64,000 nt of DNA from Prochlorococcus sp. AG-409-P01 (lineage in GTDB: Bacteria > Cyanobacteriota > Cyanobacteriia > PCC-6307 > Cyanobiaceae): the NCBI GenBank assembly GCA_003215335.1, contig QCKM01000002.1, positions 124,001 through 188,000 on the forward strand, in the 5' to 3' direction. Of this stretch, positions 1-8,951 are shown piece by piece. The first letter of the stretch is position 1. The number at the start of each line of letters is the position of its first letter. The notes under the pieces were generated by a model, which did no database searches, was not told the origin of the DNA, and was given only the letters and a program-made list of their open reading frames with translations. A program made the position numbers and the translations under genes.

Positions 1-1
1 A

Positions 2-1402
2 ATTGAAGTTTTCCTTGATTCAGGAGAGCTAAGTGAAGACCAGCTCATCTCTGGGATTCGTGAGGGAGTTCTTAAGCATGGTTTGGTTCCTATGCTTTGT
101 GGATCAGCATTTAAAAATAAGGGTGTTCAATTACTTCTTGATGCAGTAGTTGACTACCTTCCCGCTCCTGTTGATGTTCCTCCTATTCAGGGTTTACTTC
201 CAAATGGGGAAGAGGCTTTGAGACCCTCCGATGACAATGCACCTTTTAGTGCGCTTGCTTTTAAGGTCATGGCAGATCCATATGGAAAGCTCACTTTTGT
301 CCGAATGTATTCAGGGGTACTGGAAAAAGGAAGCTATGTTTTAAATGCAACGAAGAATGAGAAGGAAAGGATATCTCGTCTAATTATTCTTAAGGCTGAC
401 GATCGCGAAGAGGTTGAAGAATTAAGGGCAGGTGATCTTGGTGCGGTTTTGGGACTTAAAAATACAACTACTGGAGACACTCTTTGCACAACGGATGATC
501 CAATTGTTTTAGAAACTTTATTTATTCCAGAGCCGGTTATTTCTGTTGCAGTTGAGCCTAAAACTAAAGCTGATATGGAAAAGCTTTCTAAGGCTTTAAC
601 TTCTCTTGCGGAAGAGGATCCAACTTTCCGAGTTAGTACTGACCCAGAAACTAGTCAGACAGTGATTGCTGGAATGGGTGAATTGCACCTAGAGATTCTG
701 GTGGATCGAATGTTGCGAGAATTCAAAGTTGAAGCAAATATTGGTGCCCCTCAAGTTTCTTATAGAGAAACCATTCGTACTAGTTCAAAAGGCGAAGGCA
801 AGTTTGCTCGACAAACTGGAGGTAAGGGACAATATGGTCATGTTGTGATTGAGATGGAGCCAGGAGAGCCCGGCTCTGGCTTTGAATTTATTAACAAGAT
901 TGTTGGAGGAGTTGTTCCTAAGGAGTACATCAAACCAGCAGAATCAGGTATGAAGGAAACCTGTGAATCAGGTGTTATTGCTGGCTATCCATTAATTGAC
1001 GTAAAGGTAACCATGGTTGATGGGTCCTATCACGATGTGGACTCCTCAGAGATGGCCTTCAAGATTGCTGGCTCTATGGCGTTTAAAGATGGCGTCAAGA
1101 AGTGCAATCCTGTATTACTTGAACCCATGATGAAAGTCGAAGTTGAGATACCCGAGGATTTCCTAGGGTCTATCATCGGTGATCTTTCGTCCCGTCGAGG
1201 CCAGGTCGAAGGACAGTCCATTGATGATGGACAGTCCAAAGTCCAGGCCAAAGTGCCTCTAGCCGAAATGTTCGGTTACGCTACCCAGCTCCGATCAATG
1301 ACTCAGGGTCGGGGTATCTTCTCGATGGAGTTCAGCCATTACGAGGAAGTTCCTCGAAATGTGGCTGAAGCCATCATCTCCAAGAATCAGGGCAATTCCT
1401 GA
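2..1402 (+). CDS. fusA: elongation factor G, 3' part (5' end outside window)
   Basis: EF-G is the ribosomal GTPase that drives translocation of tRNA and mRNA. Only the last 466 codons are present, in frame from base 2; the P-loop and most of the G domain lie upstream of the window. What is seen: domain II ([16 protein letters not shown]), domain III, domain IV with the GKGQYGHV stretch, and domain V with [22 protein letters not shown] and the RRG loop that follows. The stop is TGA and tufA begins 43 bp later. In cyanobacteria fusA lies in the str operon with rpsL, rpsG, tufA and rpsJ; the last two follow here, so co-transcription is likely. No frameshift or other damage is visible in the part shown. 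Confidence 0.98.
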   Translation: MEVFLDSGELSEDQLISGIREGVLKHGLVPMLCGSAFKNKGVQLLLDAVVDYLPAPVDVPPIQGLLPNGEEALRPSDDNAPFSALAFKVMADPYGKLTFVRMYSGVLEKGSYVLNATKNEKERISRLIILKADDREEVEELRAGDLGAVLGLKNTTTGDTLCTTDDPIVLETLFIPEPVISVAVEPKTKADMEKLSKALTSLAEEDPTFRVSTDPETSQTVIAGMGELHLEILVDRMLREFKVEANIGAPQVSYRETIRTSSKGEGKFARQTGGKGQYGHVVIEMEPGEPGSGFEFINKIVGGVVPKEYIKPAESGMKETCESGVIAGYPLIDVKVTMVDGSYHDVDSSEMAFKIAGSMAFKDGVKKCNPVLLEPMMKVEVEIPEDFLGSIIGDLSSRRGQVEGQSIDDGQSKVQAKVPLAEMFGYATQLRSMTQGRGIFSMEFSHYEEVPRNVAEAIISKNQGNS

Positions 1403-1445
1403 TCTCTAACATCCAACTTTTTCATCCCCCGATTCTTTAAAAACA

Positions 1446-2645
1446 ATGGCTCGCGAGAAGTTTGAGAGGAACAAGCCTCACGTCAACATTGGCACCATTG
1501 GTCATGTTGACCATGGAAAGACAACTCTTACGGCAGCAATTACTAATGTGCTTGCCAAGAAGGGCCAGGCCAAAGCCCAAGATTATGGAGACATTGATGG
1601 TGCTCCTGAGGAACGTGAACGCGGCATCACAATCAACACTGCCCATGTCGAATATGAGACTGAAGGCAGGCACTATGCCCATGTTGATTGTCCTGGTCAT
1701 GCTGACTACGTGAAAAATATGATCACGGGTGCTGCTCAGATGGATGGGGCAATCATTGTTGTGGCTGCCACTGATGGTGCTATGGCTCAAACAAAAGAGC
1801 ACATTCTTCTGGCTAAGCAGGTAGGTGTTCCTTCTTTGGTCGTGGCGCTAAATAAATGTGACATGGTCGATGATGAAGAAATGATTGAGCTTGTCGAGAT
1901 GGAGATTCGTGAGCTCCTTACGAGTTATGACTTCCCAGGTGACGACCTTCCAGTTATACAAGTTTCCGCCCTGAAAGCCCTTGAGGGGGATTCTGAATGG
2001 GAGTCAAAGATTGATGAGTTAATGAAAGCAGTTGATGAATCAATACCTGAACCAGAAAGAGAGGTGGACAAGCCTTTCCTGATGGCCATAGAAGACGTTT
2101 TCTCGATTACTGGACGTGGAACTGTTGCTACAGGTCGCATTGAGAGAGGGAAGGTGGTTGTGGGCGAAGAAATTGAGATAGTTGGGATTAAAGACACCAG
2201 AAAAACGACTGTCACGGGAGTGGAGATGTTCCGCAAACTCCTTGATGAAGGTATGGCAGGAGATAACGTCGGGTTACTCCTACGAGGTATTCAAAAAGAA
2301 GATATTGAAAGGGGGATGGTTCTTGTTAAGCCTGGCTCAATCACTCCTCATACCAAATTCGAAGGTGAGGTATATGTTCTTAAAAAGGAGGAAGGCGGAC
2401 GTCATACTCCTTTCTTCGCAGGGTATCGACCACAGTTCTACATTCGAACAACTGATGTAACTGGTCAGATCACGGCATTTACTGCTGATGATGGTAGTAA
2501 CGTCGAAATGGTTATGCCTGGTGACCGAATAAATATGACTGGTGAGCTTATTTGTCCTGTAGCTATCGAAAAGAATATGCGTTTTGCTATTCGTGAAGGT
2601 GGAAGGACAATTGGTGCTGGAGTGGTGTCCAAGATCATTCAGTAA
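1446..2645 (+). CDS. tufA: elongation factor Tu
   Basis: EF-Tu carries aminoacyl-tRNA to the ribosomal A site as a GTP complex. The 399-residue product is full length for cyanobacteria. G1 GHVDHGKT is at residues 19-26, followed by the DCPGH box and NKCD near residue 137; the beta-barrel domains II and III end in the usual [12 protein letters not shown]-type terminus. The start is ATG with the standard [20 protein letters not shown] beginning. It follows fusA by 43 bp and precedes rpsJ by 148 bp, and a strong hairpin sits just after its stop (2657-2685). It is the only tuf gene in the window. Confidence 0.99.
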   Translation: MAREKFERNKPHVNIGTIGHVDHGKTTLTAAITNVLAKKGQAKAQDYGDIDGAPEERERGITINTAHVEYETEGRHYAHVDCPGHADYVKNMITGAAQMDGAIIVVAATDGAMAQTKEHILLAKQVGVPSLVVALNKCDMVDDEEMIELVEMEIRELLTSYDFPGDDLPVIQVSALKALEGDSEWESKIDELMKAVDESIPEPEREVDKPFLMAIEDVFSITGRGTVATGRIERGKVVVGEEIEIVGIKDTRKTTVTGVEMFRKLLDEGMAGDNVGLLLRGIQKEDIERGMVLVKPGSITPHTKFEGEVYVLKKEEGGRHTPFFAGYRPQFYIRTTDVTGQITAFTADDGSNVEMVMPGDRINMTGELICPVAIEKNMRFAIREGGRTIGAGVVSKIIQ

Positions 2646-2656
2646 CGCTTAATAGA

Positions 2657-2685
2657 GATGACTGGGCCTTTTAGGTTCAGTCATC
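2657..2685 (+). promoter_or_regulatory. hairpin between tufA and rpsJ
   Basis: An inverted repeat begins 11 nt after the tufA stop. GATGACTG (2657-2664) pairs with CAGTCATC (2678-2685). The helix continues inward through two G-T wobbles and CCT/AGG to a 3-nt loop, about 13 pairs in all. No run of T follows, so it is not a standard Rho-independent terminator. It may set the tufA 3' end by processing or reduce read-through into rpsJ. The structure is read directly from the sequence; the role is inferred. Confidence 0.5.
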
Positions 2686-2793
2686 CATTACATTGAATAC
2701 GATCGAATTAAGCTTTAGAGCTTACTTTTCTTAAAAGAACCTCGACAACCCACCTCATTTAAAGCCCTCAAAGGGATTTCGCATTAACTATTT

Positions 2794-3114
2794 ATGTCTA
2801 CGGCAATTGCTCAGCAGAAGATTCGTATCCGCTTAAAGGCTTTTGATCGCCGCATGCTTGATCTTTCCTGCGAAAAAATTATTGAGACTGCGGATAACAC
2901 AGCTGCAACAGCAATTGGGCCAATTCCTTTGCCCACAAAGCGTAAGATTTATTGCGTACTGCGTTCTCCTCATGTCGATAAAGATTCCCGTGAACATTTT
3001 GAAACACGTACTCATTTGCGGATAATTGACATCTACAACCCTTCTGCCAAGACAATTGATGCCCTCATGAAGTTAGATCTTCCAAGTGGTGTCGATATTG
3101 AGGTGAAGCTTTGA
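2794..3114 (+). CDS. rpsJ: 30S ribosomal protein S10
   Basis: S10 is a small-subunit head protein; in bacteria it also acts as NusE in transcription antitermination. The 106-residue frame starts [23 protein letters not shown] and contains the S10 signature [33 protein letters not shown] in shortened view (GPIPLPTK, then [11 protein letters not shown]). Length is normal. It lies 148 bp downstream of tufA, the usual cyanobacterial position at the end of the str operon. The gap to the next gene is 64 bp. Confidence 0.98.
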   Translation: MSTAIAQQKIRIRLKAFDRRMLDLSCEKIIETADNTAATAIGPIPLPTKRKIYCVLRSPHVDKDSREHFETRTHLRIIDIYNPSAKTIDALMKLDLPSGVDIEVKL

Positions 3115-3178
3115 TTTGCAGGCAGTTTCAATATTTGATTTGTTTATCTAGGATTTAATCCTGTTTCGGAAGATTTCC

Positions 3179-3841
3179 GTGACCGATCTTTCAGTCAGGG
3201 AATTGCCCCTCTTCCTATTGCCAGACATTGTGCTGTTTCCTCAGGAGGTACTCCCACTTCATATATTTGAGTCGCGTTACCGGATAATGCTAGAAAGTGT
3301 TTTGGAAACTGATAGGCGTTTTGGAGTAGTTCGGTGGGATCCAAATAAGAAGCTTATGGCTGATGTTGGATGTTGTGCTGAGATTATGCAGCATTCGACT
3401 GCAGAAGATGGTCGCAGCAATATTGTGACTCTTGGCCAACAACGTTTTCGAGTGCTAGAAGTCATTCGGGAAGCCCCTTTTCGCACTGCAATGGTGAGTT
3501 GGATAGAAGATGAAGAAGTGGAGAGTCACGATGAACTTCAGAAGCTCTCTCAAGAAGTTCAAACTGCTCTAAAAGATGTTGTGGCTCTTACCGGAAAGCT
3601 CACTGGGTCAACTCTTACCTTGCCTGAAGACCTGCCAGACCTTCCAAGGGAACTTTCATTTTGGATAGGGGCTCATTTAGGTGGTCCAGTAGCAGAAGAA
3701 CAACAGTTTCTTCTTGAGTTATGCGATACCAATCATCGTTTGAGAAGAGAATTTGAGATGCTTGATCAAACCCGTCGACAATTAGCTGCAAGAACTGTTT
3801 TGAAAGATACTTTCGCTAATGCTGATCAATCCAACGGTTGA
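3179..3841 (+). CDS. stand-alone Lon substrate-binding (LON) domain protein
   Basis: This 220-residue protein is a LON domain with no ATPase or Ser-Lys protease part. It begins with a GTG codon and shows LPLFLLPDIVLFPQEVLPLHIFE near the N-terminus, then the mixed beta region (NIVTLGQQRFRVLEV) and a helical C-terminal half ending in LDQTRRQLAARTVLKD. Such proteins are present across cyanobacteria and are often annotated as ATP-dependent protease La N-terminal domain; their role is not settled. Substrate recognition without proteolysis is inferred from the Lon family. It follows rpsJ by 64 bp and the next gene starts 5 bp after its stop, so the two are probably co-transcribed. Confidence 0.88.
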   Translation: MTDLSVRELPLFLLPDIVLFPQEVLPLHIFESRYRIMLESVLETDRRFGVVRWDPNKKLMADVGCCAEIMQHSTAEDGRSNIVTLGQQRFRVLEVIREAPFRTAMVSWIEDEEVESHDELQKLSQEVQTALKDVVALTGKLTGSTLTLPEDLPDLPRELSFWIGAHLGGPVAEEQQFLLELCDTNHRLRREFEMLDQTRRQLAARTVLKDTFANADQSNG

Positions 3842-3846
3842 TGTAA

Positions 3847-4776
3847 ATGTGGTTGTTTGTCTTGTTTTTTTTAGGAGCGTCCCTCTTTCTTGCAGTTTTG
3901 GTTTGGTTGAAAAATAATCGCAGGTATAGATCTGGTTCAAGTGTTGCTTCTGCTTACGACAAATGGACTGAAGACCAGTTACTTGAAAGGCTATGGGGCG
4001 ACCATGTGCATCTTGGGTACTACGGAAACCCCCCTCGAAACTTTGATTTTCGCCAAGCAAAGGTTGCTTTTGTTCATGAGTTGGTTAAATGGAGTGGCTT
4101 AGAAAGACTTCCTCCTGGATCTCGAGTTTTAGATGTTGGATGCGGTGTTGGTGGTAGCGCAAGAATCTTGGCAAAGGAATATGGACTAGAAGTTGTTGGA
4201 ATAAGCATTAGTCCAGCACAGGTGAAACGTGCTTCTGCTCTTACTTCAGAAGGGACTTCATCTCGCTTTGAGGTTATGGATGCGCTGGACTTGAAGTTTG
4301 AAAATGGCAGTTTTGATGCCGTGTGGGGTGTCGAAGTGGGTCCTCATATTCCTGATAAGCAACTCTTTGCAAATGAACTTCTTAGGGTCCTTCGCCCTGG
4401 TGGGGTTTTGGCTCTAGCTGATTGGAATCGTAGAGATGCTCAAGATGGAGAAATGACCATTTTTGAGAGATTTGTGATGACTCAATTGCTTGATCAATGG
4501 GCACATCCTGAATTTGCAAGCATTTGGGAATTTCGTCAAAATCTTCTTAGAAGTCCTTTTTGCCAAGGGGTTATAGAAACTGATGATTGGACTGTTCCTA
4601 CTTCCCCTTCATGGATTGAATCCATTCTTGAAGGCATTCGGCGCCCACGCGCTGTTCTTGGTTTAGGTCCAAAAGCTTTTGTGCAAGCAATTAGAGAAGT
4701 CCCAACAATTTTGTTAATGATGTGGGCTTTTAAAACGGGCCTCATGCAATTTGGTGTCTTCCGCATTAAGTCGTAA
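3847..4776 (+). CDS. MPBQ/MSBQ-type methyltransferase (plastoquinone/tocopherol pathway)
   Basis: This looks like the cyanobacterial 2-methyl-6-phytyl/solanesyl-benzoquinone methyltransferase (the Synechocystis Sll0418 family), which methylates the quinone ring using S-adenosylmethionine. The first ~20 residues are one hydrophobic membrane anchor. After it come SVASAYDKWTEDQLLERLWGDHVHLGYYG, an N-terminal stretch shared by MPBQ and gamma-tocopherol methyltransferases, and SAM motif I VLDVGCGVGGSAR at 94-106. The C-terminal REVPTILLMMWAFKTGLMQFG also resembles Sll0418 as I remember it. The 309-residue length fits. It starts 5 bp after the LON-domain gene and converges on pheA with a 2-bp gap. 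The exact substrate is inferred from the family. Confidence 0.82.
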   Translation: MWLFVLFFLGASLFLAVLVWLKNNRRYRSGSSVASAYDKWTEDQLLERLWGDHVHLGYYGNPPRNFDFRQAKVAFVHELVKWSGLERLPPGSRVLDVGCGVGGSARILAKEYGLEVVGISISPAQVKRASALTSEGTSSRFEVMDALDLKFENGSFDAVWGVEVGPHIPDKQLFANELLRVLRPGGVLALADWNRRDAQDGEMTIFERFVMTQLLDQWAHPEFASIWEFRQNLLRSPFCQGVIETDDWTVPTSPSWIESILEGIRRPRAVLGLGPKAFVQAIREVPTILLMMWAFKTGLMQFGVFRIKS

Positions 4777-4778
4777 TT

Positions 4779-5621
4779 TCATTCAAGAATCATTTCACTA
4801 CTTGGATAGGCTCCAAAATTAGCTAAATGCTCACATAAGGGTTCTAGTGCTTGGCTTAGTAGATGTGGCGCATTTTGGGCTCCTATAGGTAATTCCACAT
4901 CAACAAAAAAGACGTACTCGCCAAGTTCACGCTTAGAGGGTCTTGATTCAATGCGACTCATATTTAACCCTTGTTGAGCTACACATGAGAGTGCTTTAAG
5001 GAGTGCTCCAGGCACATTGGAATGCAAGGAGAAAGCGAGACTTGCAAGATCACCTTGTTTACTCTTCTCACCATGCTCTAGCCAAAGAAATCTAGTGCGA
5101 TTCCCTGGCACATCATTTACTGGATAGGCAAGTTCTTTTAACCCGTTAATATGCCCTGCGGACCGGGAGGCGATTGCCGCACGAAAGCGGCTATTTGCAA
5201 CAAGCCTTACGGCCTCTGCTGTAGAACTTGTAGGAAGTTGCAGGGCATTAGGTAGGTTCTTTGCTAACCAGCCACCACATTGGGCAAGAGCTTGTGGATG
5301 GGATAGGACTTCAGAAATTTGTGAAAGCTCTCCGCTGCTAAGTAGGCAATGCCTGATAGGTAACACCAAGGCCCTTCGAATGCATAACTGCTTATGTATC
5401 CAAAGTGCATCTAAAGTGGTAGTTACTCCTCCTTCTACGGAATTTTCTACTGGGACTACAGCTGCATCACATAATTCATTGGCTAAATGCTCAAAAACTG
5501 AACGCAAACCTGTGCATGGAATCAAAATTGGATTTGTTACTCCTTCTAAGCCAGCAAGGGCAATTGCAGCCTTTTCGGCATAGGTTCCCTTCGGACCTAA
5601 GAAGGCAACTCTTGTTGGCAT
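4779..5621 (-). CDS. pheA: prephenate dehydratase
   Basis: This enzyme converts prephenate to phenylpyruvate in phenylalanine synthesis. The 280-residue protein has the dehydratase domain (start VAFLGPKGTYAEKAA; catalytic-region GNRTRFLWLEH) and a C-terminal ACT domain with the phenylalanine-binding ESRPSKRELGEYVFFVD motif, so feedback inhibition by phenylalanine is expected. It lacks a chorismate mutase domain, as is usual in cyanobacteria. The start ATG at 5621 lies only 32-62 bp from the divergent DUF1997 gene, so the two promoters must be close or overlap coding sequence. Confidence 0.95.
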   Translation of the reverse strand: MPTRVAFLGPKGTYAEKAAIALAGLEGVTNPILIPCTGLRSVFEHLANELCDAAVVPVENSVEGGVTTTLDALWIHKQLCIRRALVLPIRHCLLSSGELSQISEVLSHPQALAQCGGWLAKNLPNALQLPTSSTAEAVRLVANSRFRAAIASRSAGHINGLKELAYPVNDVPGNRTRFLWLEHGEKSKQGDLASLAFSLHSNVPGALLKALSCVAQQGLNMSRIESRPSKRELGEYVFFVDVELPIGAQNAPHLLSQALEPLCEHLANFGAYPSSEMILE

Positions 5622-5683
5622 GAGAAACGCAAAACGTAAAGGTCGATAGGATCATGATGCGCGACAACCAGGCCATGTCTCTG

Positions 5684-6217
5684 GCCTTTCAAGCCAGCCA
5701 GCAATTGGATTTGCCTGTAAGGCGCAATGTTGAGCGCCTGAACTCTTATTTGCTTGAGCAGGAGAGAGTAGTTGGTGCAATGCTTGACCCGAAAAAGCTT
5801 ACGCTTTTGGCCCCTGGAAGGTTTCGTTACACAGTAACTAGCCTGCAAGTTTTTCAGTTAAAAGTTAATCCTGTTGTTTGTATACAAGTTGAAAACGCTA
5901 ATGAGAAGTTAAAAATGTGTGCCACAGATAGTCAATTGGAGGGACTTGGATTGGTCGATGATTTTGAATTGAGTCTTGATGCAACTTTGGAGGCCACTCC
6001 AAGAGGTCTTGAGGGAGAGGCAATACTTTCAGTGACTGTTAGTCAACCTCCTCTTCTGCGATTGATTCCACCGAAGGTGTTGGAGAGTACAGGACAATCA
6101 ATCCTTAATGGGATTCTTGTTGGCATAAAGGCTCGGGTTGGCCAACAGTTGATTGCAGATTTTCGAAAGTGGTGTGATGAATCACCTGAGCTTTCAATTA
6201 GTGAAGAGCTTGGTTAA
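5684..6217 (+). CDS. DUF1997 family protein
   Basis: The product is a soluble protein of 177 residues starting [15 protein letters not shown]. It matches what I recall of DUF1997, a family conserved in cyanobacteria and chloroplasts and without a firm function. Visible features are the [30 protein letters not shown] core and the C-terminal [16 protein letters not shown] helix. The frame stays open to an ATG at 5654 (10 residues longer), but the later ATG gives the usual N-terminus and leaves room for a promoter between it and pheA. Its 3' end overlaps convergent rnhB by 24 bp. Confidence 0.75.
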   Translation, partial: AFQASQQLDLPVRRNVERLNSYLLEQERVVGAMLDPKKLTLLAPGRFRYTVTSLQVFQLKVNPVVCIQVENANEKLKMCATDSQLEGLGLVDDFELSLDATLEATPRGLEGEAILSVTVSQPPLLRLIPPKVLESTGQSILNGILVGIKARVGQQLIADFRKWCDESPELSISEELG

Positions 6218-6781
6218 GAATGAATGGCGATGTAATGGAGTTGGCCCTTCTTTAATTAGAGCTTCTCGGTGAAAAGCTGTGCCATATCCCATGTTTGTTT
6301 TAAGGCCATATCCAGGGAACTTTTGTTCTAGACGCTGTAATAGTTCATCACGTGCTTGTTTGGCGAGAACACTTGCTGCCGCTATAGCCGGACAATGATT
6401 ATCACCTTTGATTAAGGTCTTTTGAGGACCTTCCCATAGCCTTAATGGCAGGACACCATCAATTAGTAAAAGATTTGGCGGATCAGGAAGTTTTTGAATT
6501 GCTCTTAGCATCGCTAGCTCTGTCGCTGTACGAATGCCATTGGTATCAATTTCTTTAGATGATGCTTGCCCTAAGCCCCACGCAAGCGCTGTTCTCTTTA
6601 TTTCAGGAATCAAGGTTGTTCTTCTTTTAGATGAGAGTTTCTTGCTATCTCTAAGCCCTTTTTTGATTAAATATTGTGAGGCGGTCTCTGTTAGAACCAC
6701 TGCACCTGCAAAAACAGGTCCAAAAAGACACCCTCTGCCGACTTCATCGACCCCTGCAATAAGCTCCTGAGGGCAGTTCAT
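6194..6781 (-). CDS. rnhB: ribonuclease HII
   Basis: RNase HII cleaves RNA in RNA-DNA hybrids and removes misincorporated ribonucleotides. The 195-residue product begins [17 protein letters not shown]; the DEVGRG metal site, the LLIDGVLPL strand and the [17 protein letters not shown] segment (second catalytic Asp region) are all present. The frame extends upstream inside rne, but this ATG sits 1 nt after the rne stop and gives a family-typical length. The tight junction implies one rne-rnhB transcript with coupled translation. The 3' end overlaps the convergent DUF1997 gene by 24 bp. Confidence 0.93.
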   Translation of the reverse strand: MNCPQELIAGVDEVGRGCLFGPVFAGAVVLTETASQYLIKKGLRDSKKLSSKRRTTLIPEIKRTALAWGLGQASSKEIDTNGIRTATELAMLRAIQKLPDPPNLLLIDGVLPLRLWEGPQKTLIKGDNHCPAIAAASVLAKQARDELLQRLEQKFPGYGLKTNMGYGTAFHREALIKEGPTPLHRHSFLTKLFTN

Positions 6782-6782
6782 A

Positions 6783-8690
6783 TTATGGAGTAGCTGAAGA
6801 GCGCCTGCGCCTCCTTCGGGAATCTTCTTGTTCTTGTTGGTTCTCGTTTGAAGGGTCATCACTCAAAGAGTGATTTGGTGCCAGAGGAGTGATTTCAACA
6901 TTTGCAGCTAAATCATTGTCACCCATTTCAGCATTGGTTCCGCTGTTAATTGTTTCCTCGGAATCCGTTGTGGCTTCTGTGGATCCACGAATTGTGCCGC
7001 GAATAATGTTTCGACCTCTTCGCCGCCTTCGACCAGAGTTGGCTGATAATTGTTGAAGGGCTTCTTCTAGAACGGCTGCTTCATTTTCCCCGGGCCTGAC
7101 AACTCTAATTAGAAGATTGTCTTTTTCTGGAGGAGGGGTAAGTAGAAGAAGAGGATTTAATCCGAGCCATCCAAAAACCTCTTCTTGCGCCTGATCCATG
7201 TGAACCGCGATCAATTCGGGATCTTGACGATTGCTTGAGACTTCTGATTGGGAGGCTTCATCATTTGCTTCTTGCAGATGATTAATTTGATCGCTTTCGC
7301 TAATTGTCTCTTGATTTAGAGCTATTTCAGAAAGTTCTGAACTCGAACGATTGCGACCTCCACGACGGCGACGACCATTACTTCCATCTAATGGAGTCTG
7401 AAGATCAGGCCTGGGAGCTGTTGTTGACCTTACTAATCCTGATGCAGAGGCCAGAGGCTCTAGGAGATCTTTGCCGGGAAGTACTCCCACATGTCCCAGA
7501 CCTCCGCAGTTAGGACATGCTTGACCGAAAAGCTCATAAATGTTTTGCCCTTGTCTTTTTCTGGTTAATTCAACTAGCCCAAGTTCAGTTAGCTGGGCAA
7601 TTTGAGGCCTTGCAGAATCATCTCTAACTGCAGTAGTGAAATGTTCCAGTAATTGCAGTTGATCTCTTCGTGAATCCATATCAATGAAATCGATGATGAT
7701 CACGCCTCCTATGTTCCGCAGCTTTAGTTGGCGGGCTATTTCCAGGGCGGCCTCACAATTTGTCCAGAGGACAGTTTCCCGGGCATTTGCAGATCGTGTG
7801 AAGGACCCAGAGTTGACATCGATAACTGTTAGCGCTTCTGTTGGCTCTATAATTATGTAACCACCAGAAGGCAAGTCAACACGAGGCTTTAGAGCATTTT
7901 TGATTGCTGCATTGACAAGATAATGTTCAAGAAGGTCTGTATTTTCCGAATGAGCTTCTACTAATAAACTAAGTCCGTCTTGACTAATGAAAGAACTTAC
8001 ACGTTCTACAGCGGCTGGATTATCAACAACAACTCGTACTAAATCTGGACCAACATGGTCTCTTAGGACTCTATGGATAAAATCTTCGTCACGATTTAGT
8101 AGGACAGGGGGAACTGCATTTTCAGCTGCTTGTTGAATTGCTTCCCACTGTCTAAGAAGATTTTCTAGGTCATCAATTAGGAGGTCTTCACTGATCCCAT
8201 TGGCTTCAGTACGTATTAATAAACCAGATCCAGGTGGCTTGACGAGGACTCCTAATGCTCGAAGACGATTTCTCTCTCCTTCTGAATTGATTCGACGGGA
8301 GATATTTACTCCTAATCCATGAGGTTGGAGTACTAAGTAACGACCTGGTAACGCTAAATTGCCAGTAAGTCTTGGACCTTTTGTACCAGTTGGCTCCTTC
8401 ATTACCTGGACTAAAACCTTCTGACGAGGTTCAAGTAACTCGGTGATTCCAGCAGTACCTTTTTTTAGTCTTAGTGGGCCAAGATCTGTGACATGTATAA
8501 AACCATTTTTTTCACTTTCTCCAATATTTACAAATGCGGCATCAATTCCCGGGAGAACATTTTCAACTGTCCCGAGAAAAACATCTCCGATTTGGTAGCG
8601 CCCTTGCGCGACTATTAACTCGTCAACTCGCTCATCAGTGAGCAAGGCTGCGATTCGCAACTGCTCAGCAATGACAATTTGTTTGGGCAT
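6783..8690 (-). CDS. rne: ribonuclease E/G with PNPase-binding tail
   Basis: This endoribonuclease starts bulk mRNA decay and rRNA/tRNA processing. The 635-residue protein has an N-terminal S1 domain ([26 protein letters not shown]), catalytic Asp strands [10 protein letters not shown] and [19 protein letters not shown], and a zinc-link [11 protein letters not shown] near residue 391. After that comes a cyanobacterial noncatalytic region rich in Arg, Ser and Glu, with a conserved hydrophobic [13 protein letters not shown] island. It ends with RRRRRRSSA, the nonapeptide reported in Nostoc RNase E to bind polynucleotide phosphorylase. The 261-bp gap upstream may hold a long 5' leader; a TCCGGA/TCCGGA repeat lies there at 8829-8848. 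Confidence 0.97.
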   Translation of the reverse strand: MPKQIVIAEQLRIAALLTDERVDELIVAQGRYQIGDVFLGTVENVLPGIDAAFVNIGESEKNGFIHVTDLGPLRLKKGTAGITELLEPRQKVLVQVMKEPTGTKGPRLTGNLALPGRYLVLQPHGLGVNISRRINSEGERNRLRALGVLVKPPGSGLLIRTEANGISEDLLIDDLENLLRQWEAIQQAAENAVPPVLLNRDEDFIHRVLRDHVGPDLVRVVVDNPAAVERVSSFISQDGLSLLVEAHSENTDLLEHYLVNAAIKNALKPRVDLPSGGYIIIEPTEALTVIDVNSGSFTRSANARETVLWTNCEAALEIARQLKLRNIGGVIIIDFIDMDSRRDQLQLLEHFTTAVRDDSARPQIAQLTELGLVELTRKRQGQNIYELFGQACPNCGGLGHVGVLPGKDLLEPLASASGLVRSTTAPRPDLQTPLDGSNGRRRRGGRNRSSSELSEIALNQETISESDQINHLQEANDEASQSEVSSNRQDPELIAVHMDQAQEEVFGWLGLNPLLLLTPPPEKDNLLIRVVRPGENEAAVLEEALQQLSANSGRRRRRGRNIIRGTIRGSTEATTDSEETINSGTNAEMGDNDLAANVEITPLAPNHSLSDDPSNENQQEQEDSRRRRRRSSATP

Positions 8691-8951
8691 AGAAGGTCAA
8701 GAATGATGGCCCTGTTTGGATGAAAAAGATCAATGGCTGCATGCACATTGAGCTGCCTGGTAATTTTTTGACCGCATGGGCCAATGAAAATTCAATGAGC
8801 TGTTGCTCTTATTCAGATGGTTGTTTGATCCGGAGTTTTCCTTCCGGAACTGTGGGTGTTGTAACAGGCCTGGTATTCCTCAGGACTGGTAAAGAATGCC
8901 AGAACTGGCCACGAGCAAAAGATGCCTTGGACATTTAGTCCTAACTTCACA

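Noticed and set aside
8720-8938. 72-codon plus-strand frame in the gap upstream of rne
   Set aside because: No recognisable domain, Cys-rich irregular composition, and it overlaps the region expected to hold the rne promoter and leader. Not strong enough to call.
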